Assembly (NCBI GenBank): GCA_903844815.1 | Contig: CAIMVD010000194.1 | Coordinates: 1-33,397 of the forward strand | Direction of reading: 5' to 3' | Source of the DNA: an uncultured Bacteroidota bacterium | Lineage (GTDB): Bacteria > Bacteroidota > Bacteroidia > Bacteroidales > VadinHA17 | Length of the DNA: 33,397 bases | In this document: piece by piece, positions 32,301-33,397 of the stretch | Numbering within the stretch: position 1 is the stretch's first letter | How the letters are laid out: every line of letters starts with the position of its first letter | Notes under the pieces: model-generated | Told to the model about the DNA's origin: nothing | Database searches by the model: none | Seen by the model: the letters and a program-made list of their open reading frames with translations, nothing else | Position numbers and translations under genes: made by a program

Positions 32301-33397
32301 CATGATCAGTGGAACTGCAATCGTCAATGGCCAGGAAGTCAAAGTTGATGATGGACATACATATATTAATGGGAGCCCGATTACCAGGGGGATTCCTATT
32401 ATAAATGGTATTCCGATAATAAACGGGTTCCCTGTTGTAAGTGGTGCCGACATCGTCTCAGGCAAGGCAATCCTTAACGGAACAGAAATCAGAATAACTA
32501 AAGGGGTTGTTGTTAAAGCTGGTGAGGAAACTTTGGAAAATGGGATTCCCATCATTAATGGTATCCCGATAATAAATGGAACGGCTTTGATCAATAACAC
32601 TCTGGTTAAAGTTGAGAACGGGGTGACTTATATTAATGATGTAGCTATTACTCAACTTAATACTATTATTAACGGAATTCCAATAATTAACGGGATACCT
32701 ATAATTAACTCGCAAAACTTTGTTGATGGCACGGGAATATTCAATGAGCTTGAAGTACACCTTTTGAATGGAATACCGATTATCAACGGAATTCCAATTA
32801 TTAATGGGATACCGATTATTAACGGAATACCGATTATAAATGGATTATCCCTGACAAATCCGGCAAATGAAAATGAAGTTGTCAATCTTGAGAACATTAG
32901 CATAATGGCAAGTGAGACAGCCCTCACGAATTCACTTTCGGCTGTAAACGGAATTCCTATAATAAATGGTATTCCCATAATCAACGGTATGAAGGGAAAT
33001 ATCCCTGACGAATCACTTATCACTGCATTAAACCGTCAGCATCCTGATGGAACCGTCACCGATTATAATGGAAATATTCTTAAGCAAGGCATCCCGATAA
33101 TAAACGGTGTTGCGGTGATCAATGGAATTCCAATAATAAATAGTACTCCTTTAATTAACGGGATTCCAATCATAAACGGGATTCCAATCATAAATGGGAT
33201 TCCAATTATTAATGGGATACCAATTATTAACGGGATAGCCGGAACTAACGGGAAAACGGTTATAAATGGCTTCTCCGCTACAACCGGAATACCAATTATA
33301 AATGGATTCTCCATTACCAACGGAATACCTGTTTTAAATGGATTCTCCATTACCAACGGAATACCAATTACAAATGGATCCTCACTTACCAGCGGAA
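29335..33397 (+). CDS. Second giant S8/S53-like peptidase with NGIPII hexapeptide array (partial, runs off right edge)
   Basis: Open from ATG 29335 to the window end, 1354 codons with no stop. It is a paralog of the gene at 21422 in the same domain order: signal peptide ending near ATSFGQ (about residue 38), beta-rich domain to about 145, peptidase about 270-700 with Asp296 (VLSDS), Glu342 (DEGR), Asn423 (SAGN) and Ser638 (GTSASATH), IPT-like domain, MBG domain, then an MBG domain entered by a hexapeptide array from about residue 963. The preferred unit here is NGIPII, not NGIPVI. The N-terminal beta-rich domain lacks the first of the two cysteines found in the paralog. The array is longer and ends, within the window, in a 12-residue variant repeat. 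The remaining MBG domains and T9SS tail are expected downstream but are not visible. Confidence 0.87.
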   Translation, partial: MKSTVLKLVNGRDVALYQKGILISALFINITIATSFGQVEKEVEITLEGIESIGNGKFAASFSYYNPNISEVTVSDTGNSVTHRDHHTKEIKSKKSKPSTRFKSGKQAFAFKQVFSGDDEVTWKVVLPNGVIKEVSASKYSKKCSILPSYTPPASGKLATSILGPELTAVYESFSTDGSVGYDNIFLIRDSKIFIEIKASAGNYDKLLDKLSSREAVTNDSSIPGKNLITCWIPISNLINLEGYAKYIEYIRPVFPSIINNSGRALDFGDYAVHSDVARTGYGITGKGIKIGVLSDSYNSKGAAFADIKNGDLPGRGNIDGNLQEVEVLKEYPYPSSYLSDEGRAMLQIVHDVAPGANLAFRTGYLSPADMAAGIIEMADKGCNLIVDDITHITEPFFSDGVISQAVNSVTARGVAYFSSAGNYGKKSYSATFAPSDIALPAGITGSAHAFGSGDIFQNVSLKDGKYLIVMQWIDAANAKNDFDIYIANEDGTSLIGYNRNNIGTEPIEILPFTVTNGGATTNIMINRASGTENPEVKYVVFQGDMVINEYNTGNSTIVGQANSLGAITVGAVKYDNTPHFGVPVPTIASFSSIGGTLVNGVERKKPDVTGPNGVNSTVKLSPHDLDRDGNFEFYGTSASATHVASVSALIMEAKKKFENQSMNPEQIRQLLQSTSIDMDQPGFDPISGSGFIQTDAAIFTFASPLPMISELILPLGSTPGKSAFRITVKGNNFNTETSIALNKEILKTTFVNSTEVIVTIPVFSGDPAVQAFNPPKSASQLDGGYSEPFYFSKPYKNKLNIAAGNVTKKYGEAIPVFAYTITNDGVPVNTTELTSAEIKRISGVRFKTTASSTCTGGNYIIRPYFEPAIGSVTDKTNPLYAVDSLLLRKFKVLFTEGFLSVDKIPIKITPNNLTKTYGQNLTAADVSYKYEPDLTGLKITEDQKDSIIVAVQAEHIQSLDDGVLLIKGTTFYSGIPIINGIPIINGITMISGTAIVNGQEVKVDDGHTYINGSPITRGIPIINGIPIINGFPVVSGADIVSGKAILNGTEIRITKGVVVKAGEETLENGIPIINGIPIINGTALINNTLVKVENGVTYINDVAITQLNTIINGIPIINGIPIINSQNFVDGTGIFNELEVHLLNGIPIINGIPIINGIPIINGIPIINGLSLTNPANENEVVNLENISIMASETALTNSLSAVNGIPIINGIPIINGMKGNIPDESLITALNRQHPDGTVTDYNGNILKQGIPIINGVAVINGIPIINSTPLINGIPIINGIPIINGIPIINGIPIINGIAGTNGKTVINGFSATTGIPIINGFSITNGIPVLNGFSITNGIPITNGSSLTSG
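32224..33397 (+). repeat. Coding hexapeptide array N-G-I-P-I-I (second paralog), including recent 18- and 36-base duplications
   Basis: This is the counterpart of 24308-25330. Runs of NGIPII alternate with spacers in the same order as in the first paralog. The longest runs lie at 32768-32843 and 33158-33237. At 33158-33193 two adjacent 18-base units (gggattccaatcataaac type) differ by a single base. At about 33266-33372 a 36-base unit containing ggattctccattaccaac is repeated, encoding NGFSITNGIP(V/I)-type 12-mers. The array continues past the window. Confidence 0.9.

Noticed and set aside
32250-33356. Minus-strand frames across the second array (IIGIPL repeats)
   Set aside because: Same reason; the plus strand carries the continuous 1354-codon frame with recognisable domains.
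32224-33397. CRISPR-like or non-coding tandem repeat
   Set aside because: Units are in-frame multiples of 18 bases within a long coding frame, with synonymous variation; there are no unique spacers of constant length.

Overview
This window looks like chromosome from a member of the Bacteroidota, probably near Bacteroidales/Marinilabiliales. The evidence is a C-terminal type IX secretion (T9SS) sorting domain, MBG-type domains, long hybrid histidine kinases, a TPR-SpoIIE phosphatase, the absence of clear Shine-Dalgarno sites before most genes, and several families of short palindromic intergenic repeats. The species cannot be named from sequence alone.

Layout. (1) 1-136 appears to be the end of an insertion sequence that replaced the 5' part of a prolyl oligopeptidase gene (to 1957). 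A YhhN/lysoplasmalogenase-like membrane protein follows (1966-2637). (2) On the minus strand, 5156-2649 holds an amidotransferase triad (HisH-like glutaminase, HisF-like ammonia channel, WbpG/PseA-type N-acetyl sugar amidotransferase). Inverted copies of a short cacaaagg repeat bracket it. (3) Further up the minus strand, 16527-5308 is a signalling operon: a CHASE3-PAS histidine kinase, a soluble hybrid kinase of about 1718 residues with eight PAS domains and a GAF domain, a REC-histidine kinase, and a DUF2339 polytopic membrane protein. (4) ClpB (19624-17018) and an OmpA-like lipoprotein (21098-20172) are separated by a repeat-rich intergenic region with a possible miniature transposable element. 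(5) On the plus strand, 21422-26614 and 29335 to beyond the window end are two paralogous giant secreted proteins. Between them lies a TPR-SpoIIE phosphatase membrane protein (26911-29085).

The most unusual feature is the paralog pair. Each has a signal peptide, a short beta-rich domain, a subtilisin/sedolisin-like peptidase, an IPT-like domain and MBG domains. One MBG domain is split by an array of about 340 residues or more, built from the hexapeptide N-G-I-P-(V/I)-I. Conserved non-repeat spacers interrupt the array in the same order in both proteins. I do not recognise this array as a named domain. It may form a beta-solenoid or a surface or adhesion module. The second gene is open to the right edge of the window, so its end is missing.

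How the genes may work together (inference): the kinase operon and the SpoIIE phosphatase are signalling modules next to cell-surface functions. The peptidase-repeat proteins are probably exported, and the first carries the T9SS tail. The amidotransferase triad probably modifies a surface glycan sugar even though no other glycan genes are in view.
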